From contig CM032132.1 of NCBI GenBank assembly GCA_018894105.1, positions 27,641,379-27,705,378 of the forward strand: 64,000 nt of DNA, given 5' to 3'. The stretch comes from Jacaranda mimosifolia. Taxonomy: Eukaryota; Streptophyta; Magnoliopsida; Lamiales; Bignoniaceae. The first letter of the stretch is position 1, and every line of letters starts with the position of its first letter. Shown one piece after another: positions 48,501 through 60,489 of the stretch. The position numbers and the translations under genes are program-made. Under the pieces are notes generated by a model. The model was not told where the DNA came from. It worked only from the letters and a program-made list of their open reading frames with translations, and did not search any database.

Positions 48501-48780
48501 GTACTACATTTATACTTGACGTTATAAATACCTATAGAAAAGTGGTAGAAGATAAAATCTGATTGTGAAAATGATATCTTTGTAGATTGGTGATAGACAT
48601 GACTAAAACCAGTAATTTTAAAAAGTATCATAAAAGACCGTATGGAGAACATAATTGGTAAATCTCTTGAGCCAAAGGTGTAAGCCTAAAGCATTCAAGC
48701 ACTTTTTAGTGTTTTGGTTTCAAATTCATAAAAAATAATTTGAGAGATTCTCATGTTAGTAAGTCCTAATTTTTAGCAGA
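45591..48780 (+). mobile_element. B1 interior, decayed; 3' LTR not found
   Basis: The first ~700 bases parallel 6246-6950 and the complement of 41400-42145. Further on no coding frame is convincing. No purine tract plus TGTAAC junction occurs before the hAT-like fragment at 48880, so the 3' part of the element is lost or replaced. The right limit is approximate. Confidence 0.65.
45595..45606 (+). other. Primer binding site of B1 (initiator tRNA-Met)
   Basis: TGGTATCAGAGC five bases after the LTR end, identical in position and sequence to E1. Confidence 0.93.
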
Positions 48781-48879
48781 GGAGTTCTTGAAGAAACAAT
48801 GAAAAAAGTTGCAGTAAAAATAGTGTAATCAAATAGTGGTTGATGATGATGTTATTGATGATGAACTGGGCTTTGGGTA

Positions 48880-49710
48880 TACCTGGCAATTGGATACCTG
48901 TGGGTAACCTAATGAAAGGTAATGACGGGTTGGGTAAATTTACCCACGGGTAAATATACCCATTTTTTATTGAATACAAGATAGTGGACCCATTACCCAT
49001 CCTCATGGGTAATGGGTAACCCATAGGTACCCAGAATATTTTTTTTATTTTTTTAATATTTAAAAGGTAAATTAATATCCACCTTGCAACTTACATGGTG
49101 TCATTAAAATATTAACTAAATACAATTAAAAAAAAAGACAACGAATTTATTAAATTAAATAAGTACTTAAAGTATATTAATAACGTAGCAGTTTAATACT
49201 TACAATCTTTTTATTTTTTGAAATCTGTTTAATACTTACAACTTAAGTATTCAAAATCCATCAAATTTAAAGTACATTACATTTAAAAGTTCAAATTTAA
49301 ATCTCATTACATGTCAAAAAAAATTGAATTAAAAGTTTAAATATCACTCAACTATTATTGTCTTTGTAGAAGAAAATGTTACATCCATGAAAATATGCAC
49401 AACAAATTATTTATCACTTGACTACATAGGTGGTTGCTATTTGAGAAGGGTTTTATGTTATACACAATTTTGTATTTAGGGTATTGCTCTATGGTATTAG
49501 TATGTTGTAATTTTCTTATTTGTAAAATTCAAAAATTAAAAGTTCGATTAAAAATTTTAAAAACATAAATATATATGTATATATACAGGTAACCCATGGG
49601 TACCAACGGGTTGGGTCAAAAAATGGCGGGTAATTTGGGTACGAGTAAAATTACCCGCATTTTATTGGGTTGAAAATATAAGGCCTATTACCTATAAATT
49701 TTTTGTCTGG
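48880..49710. mobile_element. hAT-like derivative or fragment
   Basis: Subterminal arrays of GGGTAA/TTACCC words at both sides (48895-49035 and 49588-49700) around an AT-rich core resemble the 16164, 24974 and 36768 elements in design. Terminal repeats and duplication could not be defined, and the right end looks truncated. Confidence 0.5.
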
Positions 49711-50179
49711 GTGGTGGAACTCTATTGGGTTCAAACCTCTCTTTGGTTGAGAGACAAATAGTTATCCTCAAGTTAATTGACCACACTTTAGTCGACTTGC
49801 TAAGGTGTTGACACTCATGCTAGTGAGATGGTCTAATGAATAGACTTGGGCTTAGTCAATCACCTGGTCATATGTTGATAGATTGGGCCTAATAGCCAAT
49901 TGAGCTATTTTATATCATGTTTTCTACTTGGTCGACTATCGGTAGGCTGGGCCTATTGGGCTATCCCATATCATGGCCCCCCTACTTCTGAATCCTGATC
50001 GAGCCAGTCGACGAGAAGGAGTGGGGAGTAGCTGATGATTTTTGAAATTTTAAAATTTGATCAGGATTTGGGAGCATTAAATGTGTCAGTTACCTTGGGC
50101 AATGCAGATAGTCAATTAGTGGATGCTTAATAATCGCCTGATAGCCGGTTAGATTAACCGGTTGGCTTGCCCACTAGTT
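49711..50179. other. Upstream region of the gypsy-type pseudogene, possibly an LTR
   Basis: Contains repeated GGTCGACT/GGGCCTATTGGGC words and the dyad GGTTAGATTAACC at 50148. No gene; LTR ends not found. Confidence 0.4.
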
Positions 50180-50185
50180 GAAGCC

Positions 50186-50193
50186 TATAAATA
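50186..50193 (+). promoter_or_regulatory. TATA box (TATAAATA)
   Basis: CCTATAAATAGCAC, a strong plant TATA context, about 180 bases upstream of the first ATG of the downstream pseudogene. Confidence 0.6.
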
Positions 50194-50367
50194 GCACGGT
50201 GAAATTCTTCCATTTTTCACTTTGACAGCAATTTGAGAGGTCAAGAACTGGAATTCACTACTCTTTTCAACAGTCAATTTTGCTCTATTTTTTCTATCTG
50301 TGTAAGTTTCTCTCGATCTTGAATAGATTCATTCTTTTTATTTCTCTCAAATATCATATAACAAATA

Positions 50368-52588
50368 TGTTGAGAGTTTTTGGTGAAGTTAGCGATAGGG
50401 GAAGTGATAGTGAGGAAACTCGATTAGGTGTGCATTCGACCAGAGGAGTGGGTGACTTGACTAGTGGGGCTAGCAAGTCTTCGAGTGATAATTCTAGCAC
50501 TTCTGAAAGTTCGAGTGAAACTTGAGTTGATGCTGGGGTGGGACTGGGCCAAGCCAATCCCCTGTGTCTCATGATCGGTTATTTACGCCTAACCACTATA
50601 GCAAAATTATATCTAAGATAAAAGTTGGGGATCTCAAGTTGATCAGGTAGTTATACCACATTCTCCTGGGGTTTCGAGCTAATCGTCATTGGTCTTGATG
50701 AAAGGATGCATCAACCTCCCATTAGTTGTATTACAGTTTTTGAGGATGCCCTGAACTGTAGGCTTAGGTTCCCCCTAGCACCACCCATGGTCGACCTCCT
50801 AATTGATCTCCAAGTTTGCATAACCCAACTTCTCCCAAACTATTTTTCGGCTTTGTATGGTTTTGTCATTCTAATATTAGTACATAACCAGCTCCCAACT
50901 TTTGCCAATTTTTCTAATCTCTTCTACCTGTCGATGTCCCGAAAGTTGGGTAGTACCGAGGAGTCGGGCTTTTGTTACCTCACCTCCTGCCCTTATCAAA
51001 CATTTTTGGTGACTCCCTCATCCACGTATGGCTAGGCTTGGAAAAGCCTTTATTTCTTGTTCGAGCTCTAGGTAGGGTCGAGTTTAATATACCCAAAGGG
51101 TGGTTGAGGGGTCACATCGAGATACCGAGGATGAGAACCCCACCTGGCCCAATGCCTTCATTTGAGACTCGGTTTAATTTGGGTAAATGGAGGTGATGGG
51201 GTATATCAAGGAAAGGAACTTGGTGCTAGTAGGCGATAGATTTGCCAGTTGATGCTCGAGTAGGTAAATGTCCTTATTGACTTGTGGCAATTATTTGCTT
51301 AAATTTTTATTCGATGCTGATGTGTTTGTTTTTATGTTTATCTCAGATCGAACTGAAATCATGAACTACACTCATCAGCATGCTATGGTGTATCAACTGA
51401 GGGCGCAAGAGCATCGCCAAGCTGGTGCTCGTTAGCAAGCAGCACCCCAAAATGCTCGTCAAGAATAGGTGGTGTCTCATGCGCCTCCGCGTGCCCAATC
51501 GACTCCAATGGAGGCCAGCAGTCCTGTGCTTCAATAAAAAAGACCTGCTGTCAACGAGCAAGCGTTTGCTCGAAAGAGGATAGCTGACGAAAAATGGAAA
51601 GGAAATGCTAGTAAGCCCTCTCTCTTTGGGCCTTGACAAGACAATGAATTTTTCCCACTGCCTACTTATCCTTCGCCCAAATTTGGGAAAGAGATTAGAG
51701 TGCAGAATTCGATATCCATACTAGGGGCAAGACCGACTGGCATGGCCCCCTCAAGGTGTTAATGGTTGGTCTGTTCATGTTAGACTAGAAAACATTATTA
51801 GATATGGGACAGCTGCAGGCCTTGAAGGCATTCGCATATCATGCCAACATAGTAAGTTTCTGGTCAAGTTTTTTTTATTTTTCAGAACTGGTCGTTTACT
51901 TGCTATTCTTAATTAAGTTTTTCCTTTTTGCAGGTAGGTCAGCTAGGCTAACCATTTTTATCGAAGAGCGGAGTTGGCCTTTGGCGACCGTGAAGAACTC
52001 CAAAAAGGAGCACAAAGATGCTGAGATAGCCAAGATTCAACTCGATTCGATGCAATCAAGAATCAACCAGTTGACCTAACAGTTCGAAGAGAAAGATGGC
52101 AACTATTGGCTGATTTAACTGAGAAACGTAATATGGAATAATCATTGCGAAATGCCATATTGGAGGCCAAAGCAACGTATAATGCCAATCGGGCACATGG
52201 GTATAGCAGCGCGACCTGGTATGCTTGAGACGAGTTCTTCAGGGTGCTACCAAGCATAAGAAAAGAGGCGATGCAACAGTTCATACTGTGTTTGGAGTTT
52301 CAAGACACCAGCATTATCTTCACAATTAACGACACAAAAGAAACCTTTGAGAAGGTTGTGAAGCAGCTGAAGTTCCTAGGGTATCAATTCCGTCCCAACG
52401 ACAAGGATAGCCTCAATGCACTTCAAACCAAGCAGCTCGAGGATTATCCTAACCTCTCTCATGTCGACGAAAACATGCATGTTGGAGGATTTGGGGTTGT
52501 TGTCCACCCAAGGGCGATCCCAGTGGCTGACGAGTTCAATTTCGTTAACGATTTTGCCTACGATATCAAGGATGGTAAGGTCGATGCT
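50368..52588 (+). pseudogene. Gypsy-type putative transposon protein (PF04195-like), decayed
   Basis: Starts with a Ser/Thr-rich segment (MLRVFGEVSDRGSDSEE...). After a frameshift comes TVFEDALNCRLRFPLAPP-like sequence with downstream TQLLPN, resembling the N-terminal domain of plant gypsy-type putative transposon proteins, where an F..AL..GLR.PLHP core is typical. A charged, probably coiled-coil part (51960-52075) and a C-terminal AMQQFILCLEFQDTS segment (52270-52588) follow. Two introns of ~82 bp are likely: 51264-51346 and 51852-51933. Several frameshifts and stops (e.g. near 51436, 51466) make it a pseudogene. The 3' end is cut by a CACTA insertion, which supplies the last codons read. 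Family call is by memory of the motif, not a search. Confidence 0.6.
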
Positions 52589-52990
52589 CACTACAACAAA
52601 TTGCACTTCGCGTAACAAAAATTTTGGTAACAAAGGTAAAATTCGTTACATATGTTAGATTTATTGTAACAAAATTGATTTTTTGTTACAAATAACATTT
52701 CCTTGAGTAACAAAGTAAAAGTTTTGTTACCTTTAACTCAAATTCGTTACCTTAAATTTTTTATATTCGTAACTAAATAATAATTCGTTATGGAAAATGT
52801 TATTTTGTTACATATAACATTTTTCTTCATATAAGAAGATATATTTGTAAAAAAAATTTGGTACCTTTTGTAACAACAAAATATTTGTTACAAATAAAAA
52901 ATATTATAACAAAGTTTTTAGTTAGTAAATTTTAAGTAACTTCCCTCCAAAATTCATTCCCTCCAAATATCAATTGTACACATATGGTAA
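52589..52990 (+). mobile_element. CACTA-type transposon left end
   Basis: CACTACAACAAATTGCAC followed by dense short inverted subterminal words GTAAC/GTTAC (more than fifteen in 400 bp). It interrupts the reading frame of the gypsy-type pseudogene. No GTTGTAGTG right terminus was found, so the other end is outside, deleted or diverged. Confidence 0.75.
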
Positions 52991-53837
52991 CAATGATTTT
53001 TGTTACTAATTATAAATGAATATTAAATTCAACTTTTACTAATACTTGTGGGTTAGGCTTTTGTTCAAAAAGTGGACTTCACAATAATATAAAGAATTTG
53101 TTAATTGAGCATAATCAATTTTTTAGTGAATTATTACTGAATCGGATTTTATTTTAAAGAATAAGCTTGAAGAAATTTGAAATGAATAATCTATTAGTTG
53201 GGGTAATTTATTTAAAATATTAGGCGTTATGACTTTTTTGTGAATTATTCAATGAATTGGGAGTTTTCATTTATGAAATAGATTTGACCAAATTTATAGT
53301 AAATTAAGTGGCGAATTAGGCTTCATTTTAAGAGTTGGTCTTGAACAAATTTGAAGTGAGATAAATGATGAATCAAGCTTTCTTCAAGGAACTAAGCTTA
53401 TTTTTTATTAATTGGGCTTCACATTAGTTCAAATAATTGATTGCTTTGAGTTGAACATCTTTTTTTTTTTCTTTAAACTAATTGGGCTTAACTAATATCT
53501 TAGTGAATTGGCAAATTAGGCTTCATACTAATTTGAAGAATTCATTAATTGGGCTTTACCAACTTTCTTTTCATTAATTGAGCTTTAATAATTCTCTTAG
53601 TAAATTAGTGAATTGAATTTCAAAATGAATTAGATCTGACATTAACCTAAAAAATTGATTAATTGTGCTTTCACAACTTTTCTTTTATTAATATGAGTTC
53701 ACCAATTTTTTAGTAAATTAATGTCATTTGGTAAAGATTGGGTTTGACATCAAATTGCATAATTGATTAATTGGGCTTTAGCAACTCCTTTTTTATTAAT
53801 TGGGCTTCACTAATTTTATAATGAATTGGTCTCATTA
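52991..53837. repeat. Degenerate dispersed repeats (TTAATTGGGCTT phrases)
   Basis: Variants of TTAATTGGGCTT(C/T)A recur irregularly at 53415, 53490, 53555, 53660, 53775 and 53805. AT-rich, no frame; perhaps the interior of the CACTA-type element. Confidence 0.6.
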
Positions 53838-54056
53838 TAGGAGGGGCAATTTGGGTGGATCGTGTGAGTTCGGGTTAGGTTGAAGTAGGGGTATAATATT
53901 AATTTTCTCAACTCTATCCCAACCCAATTTGATAACAACTTAAAAATGCTCAATATTAACCCAACCTAAATCGATTCAGGTCAGATTCGAGTCGACCTGA
54001 TTTTTATTTGATCAACTCACCAACTCAAATCCACCCAATCCAACCTGCCAATTTGA
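53838..54056. mobile_element. Possible hAT-like fragment
   Basis: GGGGCAATTTGGGTGGATC at the left faces ATCCACCCAATCCAACCTGCCAATTTG at the right, an imperfect inverted pair. No duplication seen. Confidence 0.4.
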
Positions 54057-54060
54057 TTAA

Positions 54061-54106
54061 AAATAATCGTTTTAAATATTTGTTTTAATTTCAAACCCTA
54101 CTGTGA

Positions 54107-54141
<35 letters not shown>

Positions 54142-55753
54142 AAATAACTTCTTTATATTTTATAAAACCACGCACACCATCTCCCCTTCCATATTTGTTG
54201 CCCATTTAATATAATTTTAATATAAAAAGACCAATTTACAGTTAATCATTTCACATATTTACAATTCAATTTAAATAACTTTTTATCATCATATTTTATT
54301 TTTTTTCTTCTTTTTTTTCTTTTTATTCTCAATTTTCTCTTTTTCCATTATTTCATATATTTCTCATTTTATGCATATATATAAATTTATCATTATTTCT
54401 CATTTCTCATTATTTCATATATTCTCATTTTTTAGATATTTATATATATAAATTTATCTATAAAATTTTAAATAATTTTTATTTTTATCTTTTTTCTTTC
54501 TAATTATTTATACATGTATACTTATTTTTCTATTTATACTTATTCACATATATATAATAACCATATATATAAATTTATAAATAAAATTTAAATTACTTTT
54601 ATTTTATCTATTTTTTTCTATTTATTCAGTCCGAAGTAAAAAATATTTAATATTTATAAATATATATATAATATAATTTTTTATTCATATTTATATACAT
54701 ATGTAGTATATATATACATATATATAAATTTCAATAAAATTTAAAGAAGATTCATCATATATTTCTCATTTTATACAAATATAAATTTATCATTATTTCT
54801 CATTTCTCATTATTTCATATATTCTTATTTTATACATATGTATAAATTTATTTAATGAATTTGGATAGCAATGCAATTTTGTTTCCCTCCAACTTTGTAT
54901 TCCCTCCAAAATTTGGGCCATAAAAAATGTTAACAATTGTTTTTATTATTAGTTTGACATAATAATTTAATTTGATTTCTTTCAAAATTTTGATTCCCAC
55001 TAATAATAATGAATTCTCTTCATTTTTTCAATTCCTTTAAATTTTAGATCCTCCATTTTTTTTGTATAAATAATTTATAGCGAACTTAATTTTTTTTATC
55101 TTAGATTATATGATGAATTGACATATAATTTTTTAAATTATTAAATGACTTTCTATTATAGTTAAAATAGTTAAATAACATATAATTTGGACTTGTAAAT
55201 TTTGGTGCTTAAGAATTTAATTTTTTATTATAATTCATTACAATATTCTTTTAGAAAAAATTCTAAAAGCTCCTTAAAATAAATAGTTAAAGGTTACATA
55301 CTTGAATAGCAAAAGAAGAAATCTAGTTTACCATAATACTTAATGAAAAGAAAACAATCCCTGAAGTTAGGCCTGTTAATGTTACATTTCAATTTTTAAT
55401 CATTGTATTGTCCGATTAAAGATTTTTATAACTTATAGATATCTATATGTTAACTGCGTGTATGTTTTACTATATAAATTGCTAAAATGAAGATAACTTT
55501 CATGGTCTAATATAGTGTAAAAAAATATTAACATAAAGTATATTATTAAATTTAATGATTATTAACTTTTATGAATCTGAACAAGTTGTTTTTAAGAATT
55601 AGTTGGTCTATGTATTATATTTCCCTCAAAAAATAAGTTTTCCTACAAAAATGAATTCCCCTATTATTTTTTTATTCCCTCCAAAATTTTGCTTCTCCCT
55701 CCATTTTGTGTCTAAATAGTATATACAAAAGTTATTTATTTTATCTTATATTA
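54061..55753. repeat. AT-rich duplicated block, copy 1 (left of solo LTR)
   Basis: Parallels 60490-61855: shared ACCACGCACACC...CTCCCC start, TTTGGATGGCAATGCAATTTTG (54861/60961 region), TTAGGCCTGTTAA (55367/61469). TA/CA microsatellite at 54105-54140. Extra ~280 bp near 54240-54520 are absent from copy 2. Confidence 0.85.
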
Positions 55754-56474
55754 TGTGACACCCCACTATGGGTAACCCAAAGCTGAGATATCAAAACGTT
55801 CCATTCAATAATTCTGAAGCTAAAATACAATTCAATAGGCCCATAATCGAACATTTCATGCTCATCAGAAATAGCAGCGGATTCAAACTAAAACAAACCT
55901 GTAATATACAATACATAACTAAATACATGCCATAATATTTCCAATTCAACTTATTAGAAGCAGCGGAATTTCAAACTTAACAAACTAGATAAACTATAAA
56001 GTAAGGCCAAGATTCACGCTCTTACATAACAAAATATTTACAATCCTTAAATCATCCATATCATCATAAGGTATCATATGCCTCAAATCCATACTTAGCA
56101 ATCAGACTATTCCCATATATACATTCAACATCTGATCTATTACAAAACATATTCTTGTCTAGCCTGGAGTCCAAATTTCTTGCTTAGTCCCTGTTTGAGA
56201 GAATCAAAATAAACGGGGGGTTAAGTCCAAAGGACTTAGTAAGGGATAACCGTAAGCAAACAGAAGGAATCTGTTGAGGAAGAATCAACTCAACAGACTG
56301 CAAATCAACAGTCAGGCAGAACAGATCAGAATATGATCGAACAGTCGATCAGACAGGCAGTCGGTCGGTCAGTCAATCAGTCAATCAGTCCGAAAACAAT
56401 CAAAAGAAATCAATAAACAGATCAGATCAATCGAATCAATCTAACAGATAATATCATAACAATCATATCAGTCC

Positions 56475-56765
56475 CTTAACAGCTCGTCCCACTTTATAGC
56501 TGGGAACAACCTATCGGCTCGTCCCACTTTACAGCTGGGAAGAACATACCGGCTCATCCCACTTGACAGCTGGGAACAACCTATCAGATCAATCGAATCA
56601 GTCTAACAAATCATATCAGTCCCTTAACAGCTCGTCCCGCCTTACAGTTGGGAACAACATATCAGCACGTCCCGCTTTATAGTTGGGAACAACATATCAA
56701 CTCATCCCGCTTTACAGCTGGGAGAAACAAATCAGCTCGTCCCGCTTAACAACTGGGAACAACTA
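56475..56765 (-). repeat. ~35-bp tandem repeat, about seven units in two blocks
   Basis: Units of the form CTCGTCCCACTTTACAGCTGGGA plus a short tail, three before and four after an intervening ~60 bases. In each, CCCA/CCCG faces TGGG across a short loop. Confidence 0.9.
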
Positions 56766-56824
56766 TATTAGATCGGTAACAGATAACAGACAGTTGGATA
56801 TCAGATCAACAAATGTCAATCGAA

Positions 56825-57015
56825 GGACAACAATAGATGCCCAGGAATAGCCCTAGCACATCATTCATACCTAGGAATAACCCTAGCATATGGCTGACAA
56901 ACTGAATACCCAAGGAATAGCCCCTAGCGTACACAGACTTACAGAACGAATACCCAGGGAATAGTCCCTAGCGTATCAGACTTACAAATACTCAAGGAAT
57001 AGCCCCTGACATATT
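56825..57015 (-). repeat. Dyad minisatellite in the reverse family-A LTR
   Basis: CCTAGGAATAACCCTAGC at 56869, with related units CCCAGG(G)AATAG..CCCTAGC through 57010; homologous to the arrays at 18185 and 23620, with a longer irregular spacing. Confidence 0.85.
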
Positions 57016-58336
57016 AGACGTACAGACAATTCAGAACAGTATAGAAGTGCCGACAGTGCAAACAGTAACAGTACCAGACAGTACATATATCAGAACAAAC
57101 AGATAGCAGGACAAATAACAGAACGAACATATAGCATATGTCAGAAAACTTTCTGGGCGCCAGAACAAACAGAAAATAGAATAAGAACAGAAACAACCCT
57201 CACAGGGGTGTCCGAATCAGATAACAGAATATCAAAGATCTTAACAAATCACATATTTCAATAATAGTACAGTCAGTTCAGAAATAGTAACCCACACAGG
57301 GGTTTATCACAAATACCGATAAATGAAATGAAGTGCCAGATTGGCAGACCCTCACCTCCATAATCTCATAAGTGCTATCATGGTCAGCAACATATTGGTC
57401 TATGGGACCCACTTCCTTGTCACCACAAAAGCACAACGAAGTCTCGATTTCACGAACTAGTCGTGCCACTGCACTCGTCTCGACGAGAGGAAGTTACTGT
57501 CTTCCCGCCGCCGCTGGAAAATCCCCAAACTCCGCAGTCTGCTCCTCTCGAGCTCCTGAGTCCAAATATGCTGTCTGCTTCTATTTTGAGCTTCGAGGCC
57601 GCCGAAAAACCCAATTTTCAGTCCAAAATTCAACCTCTCCGTCGAATTTCGATCACCATTACTCTCCACTTCTGCTGTGCCTCAACCATATGCAACCACC
57701 CAACACTCTTCCTCACACCTTGAGCTTTCAAAATCACCCCTCAAACACCTAAACCACCGTCGGAAAGTGGAAAACCCACTTCACCTGAGAATCGGGTCTC
57801 CCTCCGCCGTGAAGCTCCGCCATTCGATGGGTTGCATGGTGGTGGAACTGAGAGCAGGGATGGTGGGGAAAGGGATTGGTGAAGTCAGATGGAAGTTATG
57901 GTGGTCACCGGTGAGAGCCGCAGTGGTGTTGACTTCGGTGGAAAAAGGAAGAAAGAAAATGAGAGAAAAAGGAAGAAGAAAGGAAAGAAAAAGAGAAGGA
58001 AAGGAAAACAAAAGTTTATGCTGCCCGATTTGGTTTTTAAATTCAACTTCCTATTTTTCAATTTAGTCCCTGAAATTATGAGACTCCTCAATTGATTCCT
58101 AGAATTTCTAAGAATTGCTCCCAAGCCCTCGTTGACTATGCTTCTTCCATGCAAACCCCTAAGTCAAGAAAATGTGTCAATTGAATCCTTAAAAATTGCA
58201 ATTCTCACCCCCAAACTTTCAATTTCCTTGCAATTAAGTCCTTTTAATATTAATTCTGAGCCCTAAAATCCGATTAACCGAAATCTTAATTTCTAAATCC
58301 TAATTTTCTGAAATGCTGAATTTAAGGGGTGTTACA

Positions 58337-58600
58337 TATTATAAGATGAATTATGACATATTATTATGGGGGTTAAAATTTTAATTCTATTTTTTGTTAT
58401 TATATATTAGAACATTGTTTTAGAACAAAAAGATTTTAGAAAAATTATATATAAATTCTAAAAACTTTAGTCTTTATGTGTAATTAATTTTATTTTAAAA
58501 ATTAAAATATATTGTACTAATAATATATTGATGTGGACAATTTGAACATGCATTTAGTGAAAATTTTGTACACTTAATTAACGCAAATTGTTTTGAAATT
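58337..58600. repeat. AT-rich duplicated block, copy 1 (right of solo LTR)
   Basis: Resumes the block interrupted at 55753; matches 61847-62090. Confidence 0.85.
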
Positions 58601-58874
58601 AATCAACTTGTATAACTTTAATATGGTTGGAAATTTTAAAATTATTTTGAAATACTCATGACATTGTAATATAAACTTAGTGATATAGTTATAAGTTTAA
58701 TAAAATTATTTTTTATCCCCATATATTTAATTAAATATTTGAAGAACTGTTAGTATCCTTAACAAATTTGTAGATATCGTTGAAAATTTATATTAAAATT
58801 CAAAAATATCCTTTAAAAGCTGCTTAGATTATTTTTTAGTCAAAAATACTCCTGGACTTATTTAGAACTTTAAC
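58601..58874. other. AT-rich spacer
   Basis: No feature recognised. Confidence 0.5.
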
Positions 58875-59070
58875 ATAAGGGGGTTTAACTTCAATACTAT
58901 TTAAATTACTCAAAATAAATTTAAATAATTTTATTAATAACATGGGGGTTTTAACTTCAATATTATTTAAATTACTCAAAATAAATTTAAATAATTTTAT
59001 TAATAACATGGGGGTTTTAACTTCAATATTATTTAAATTACTCAAAATAAATTTGAATAATTTTATTAAT
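58875..59070. repeat. 66-bp tandem repeat, three units
   Basis: Near-identical units, each holding GGGGGTTTTAACTTCAATA and TTTAAATTACTCAAAATAA. The 66-bp period keeps a minus-strand frame open, which explains an apparent repetitive peptide there. Confidence 0.92.
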
Positions 59071-59840
59071 ATTTTTTTAAATATTTAATAATCTTTTAAT
59101 TGAAGTTGAATTAAAAAAATAAAAATTTAAAATCATCAACATATCTAAAGTAATTTAATCAAATTTAATTAAACATATTTGTTAATTATAAAATAAGAAT
59201 AAAAATCAAATCCATCTCTTAATTAAATATAATTTTGTTTTTAAATTACATCTCAATATTATTAAAAAATAATCATATCTAAAACAATTTAATTAGATTA
59301 AGTTGAATATATTTATTAAATATAAAAAATATTTATTAACTAAATTAAATAATTGAAAAATAAAAATAAGATCTAAAAATATCATACTAACAATAGTAAT
59401 TTCAAAATGTCAATTTCACGCTACCAACCCAATAAAAAAATTATTGATATGATATCTTGTTCCCACCTAAAATACAAATAAATAAATAAATAATTCTCAA
59501 TTTATTTTCTATCTACGATCCAAAATACAAACAAATAATCATAATATTCCCCAACCCCAGTTCTGAAAAATCATTTTGCTAAAATATTTTGATAAAATAC
59601 TCAAATTCATAAATAAACAAGCCCTAATTTAAACTAATTTTATTAAATTATTTCAAGAATCCGTTAGGGCTCAAACTCTTGACCTCCCACATTATGTGAG
59701 AGAATAAGATGTGTGAGATCTAGAGTTTTAATCAAAATAAATAATTTAAATAAAAATAAAATCTAAAATTTTATCCTAACAATATAATTTTAATGATTTC
59801 AAATAAATAAATATTTGTAATTATAATATGTTAAAATGTA
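59071..59840. other. Very AT-rich non-genic stretch
   Basis: No gene, RNA or element end recognised. Confidence 0.6.
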
Positions 59841-60050
59841 TACATACATACATATATATATATACTTTTTCCTCCTTCCCCCCACCCCCCAGCCATCCCT
59901 GCCCTTTCCAACAATGCCCCCCCTACCCCCAGCCGTGCCATGGCCATGGCCGACTGCTGGTTGTGGCCAGTGGCCAGATCTGGCCACCAGCCATCGCCGG
60001 CGGTGAGGGTTGGGGGAGGGCGTGGGTCATGTATATATATATATAATGAT
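59841..60050. repeat. GC-rich island between TA microsatellites (distant repeat-R relative)
   Basis: C-rich start (CCCCCCACCCCCCAGCC) and GGCCATGGCC/TGGCCAGATCTGGCCA palindromes, bounded by TA runs at 59855 and 60032. Its design resembles repeat R at 12280-12444. Confidence 0.55.
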
Positions 60051-60489
60051 ATATAAAAATTTTAATTTTTCTAGGAGGATTTTGTTATATATTTTATAAA
60101 AAAAAAATTGTTATTTTTTTAATGAAAACTGATTGGGCATTTCGAAATTTGTGGAATTTTTATAAATAAATTAAATTTTTGGGGCTGTTGGGTAATTAAT
60201 TTTTTTTAATGTAACGGTTTATTCCGAACACTAACGGAAGTTGAGGTACTATCCCAAATATGTCAAAAAATTTAGAATTTTGGTCCTATAAGTGTCAACC
60301 GAAGCACCAAAAGTGCATACCCCCTATCCAATGGGATAAAAACTGTAATTTTTTCAATATAACCAAACACTACGTTAGCAAGGAAAAGAAAAGTAAAGGC
60401 TCCATTGACATGGTAACAATTTTATTGGACTAGTTGCAATTTACCTCCTTGTGATTTGTAAAATAAGCATCAAACACTCCTATGAGAAA
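60051..60489. other. Non-genic AT-rich stretch
   Basis: Contains phrases such as GGTCCTATAAGTGTCAACC common in decayed LTR leaders; no element ends. Confidence 0.45.

Larger units (their letters stand above)
55754..58336 (-). mobile_element. Solo LTR, family A, reverse (2583 bp)
   Basis: TGTGACACCCC...GGGGTGTTACA with a perfect TATTA duplication (55749-55753, 58337-58341). Copy 2 of the block shows the empty site TTATATTATAAGATG near 61846-61860. The complement of its start matches the end of 25849-28875. Contains the hairpin motif (56222), CAGT tract (56340), 35-bp tandem repeat (56475-56765), dyad minisatellite (56825-57015), GC-rich island (57440-57960) and AAATTG/CCCC phrases. Confidence 0.95.

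Noticed and set aside
52244..52615. 123-codon frame as an independent gene
   Set aside because: It is the C-terminal piece of the gypsy-type pseudogene, and its last codons come from the inserted CACTA end.
57372..58066. Overlapping frames of 126-129 codons
   Set aside because: They fall in the GC-rich island of a solo LTR, overlap each other on both strands and are not matched by frames in the sister LTRs.
58836..59045. Minus-strand peptide with three 22-residue repeats
   Set aside because: Pure consequence of the 66-bp tandem repeat, whose period is a multiple of three.
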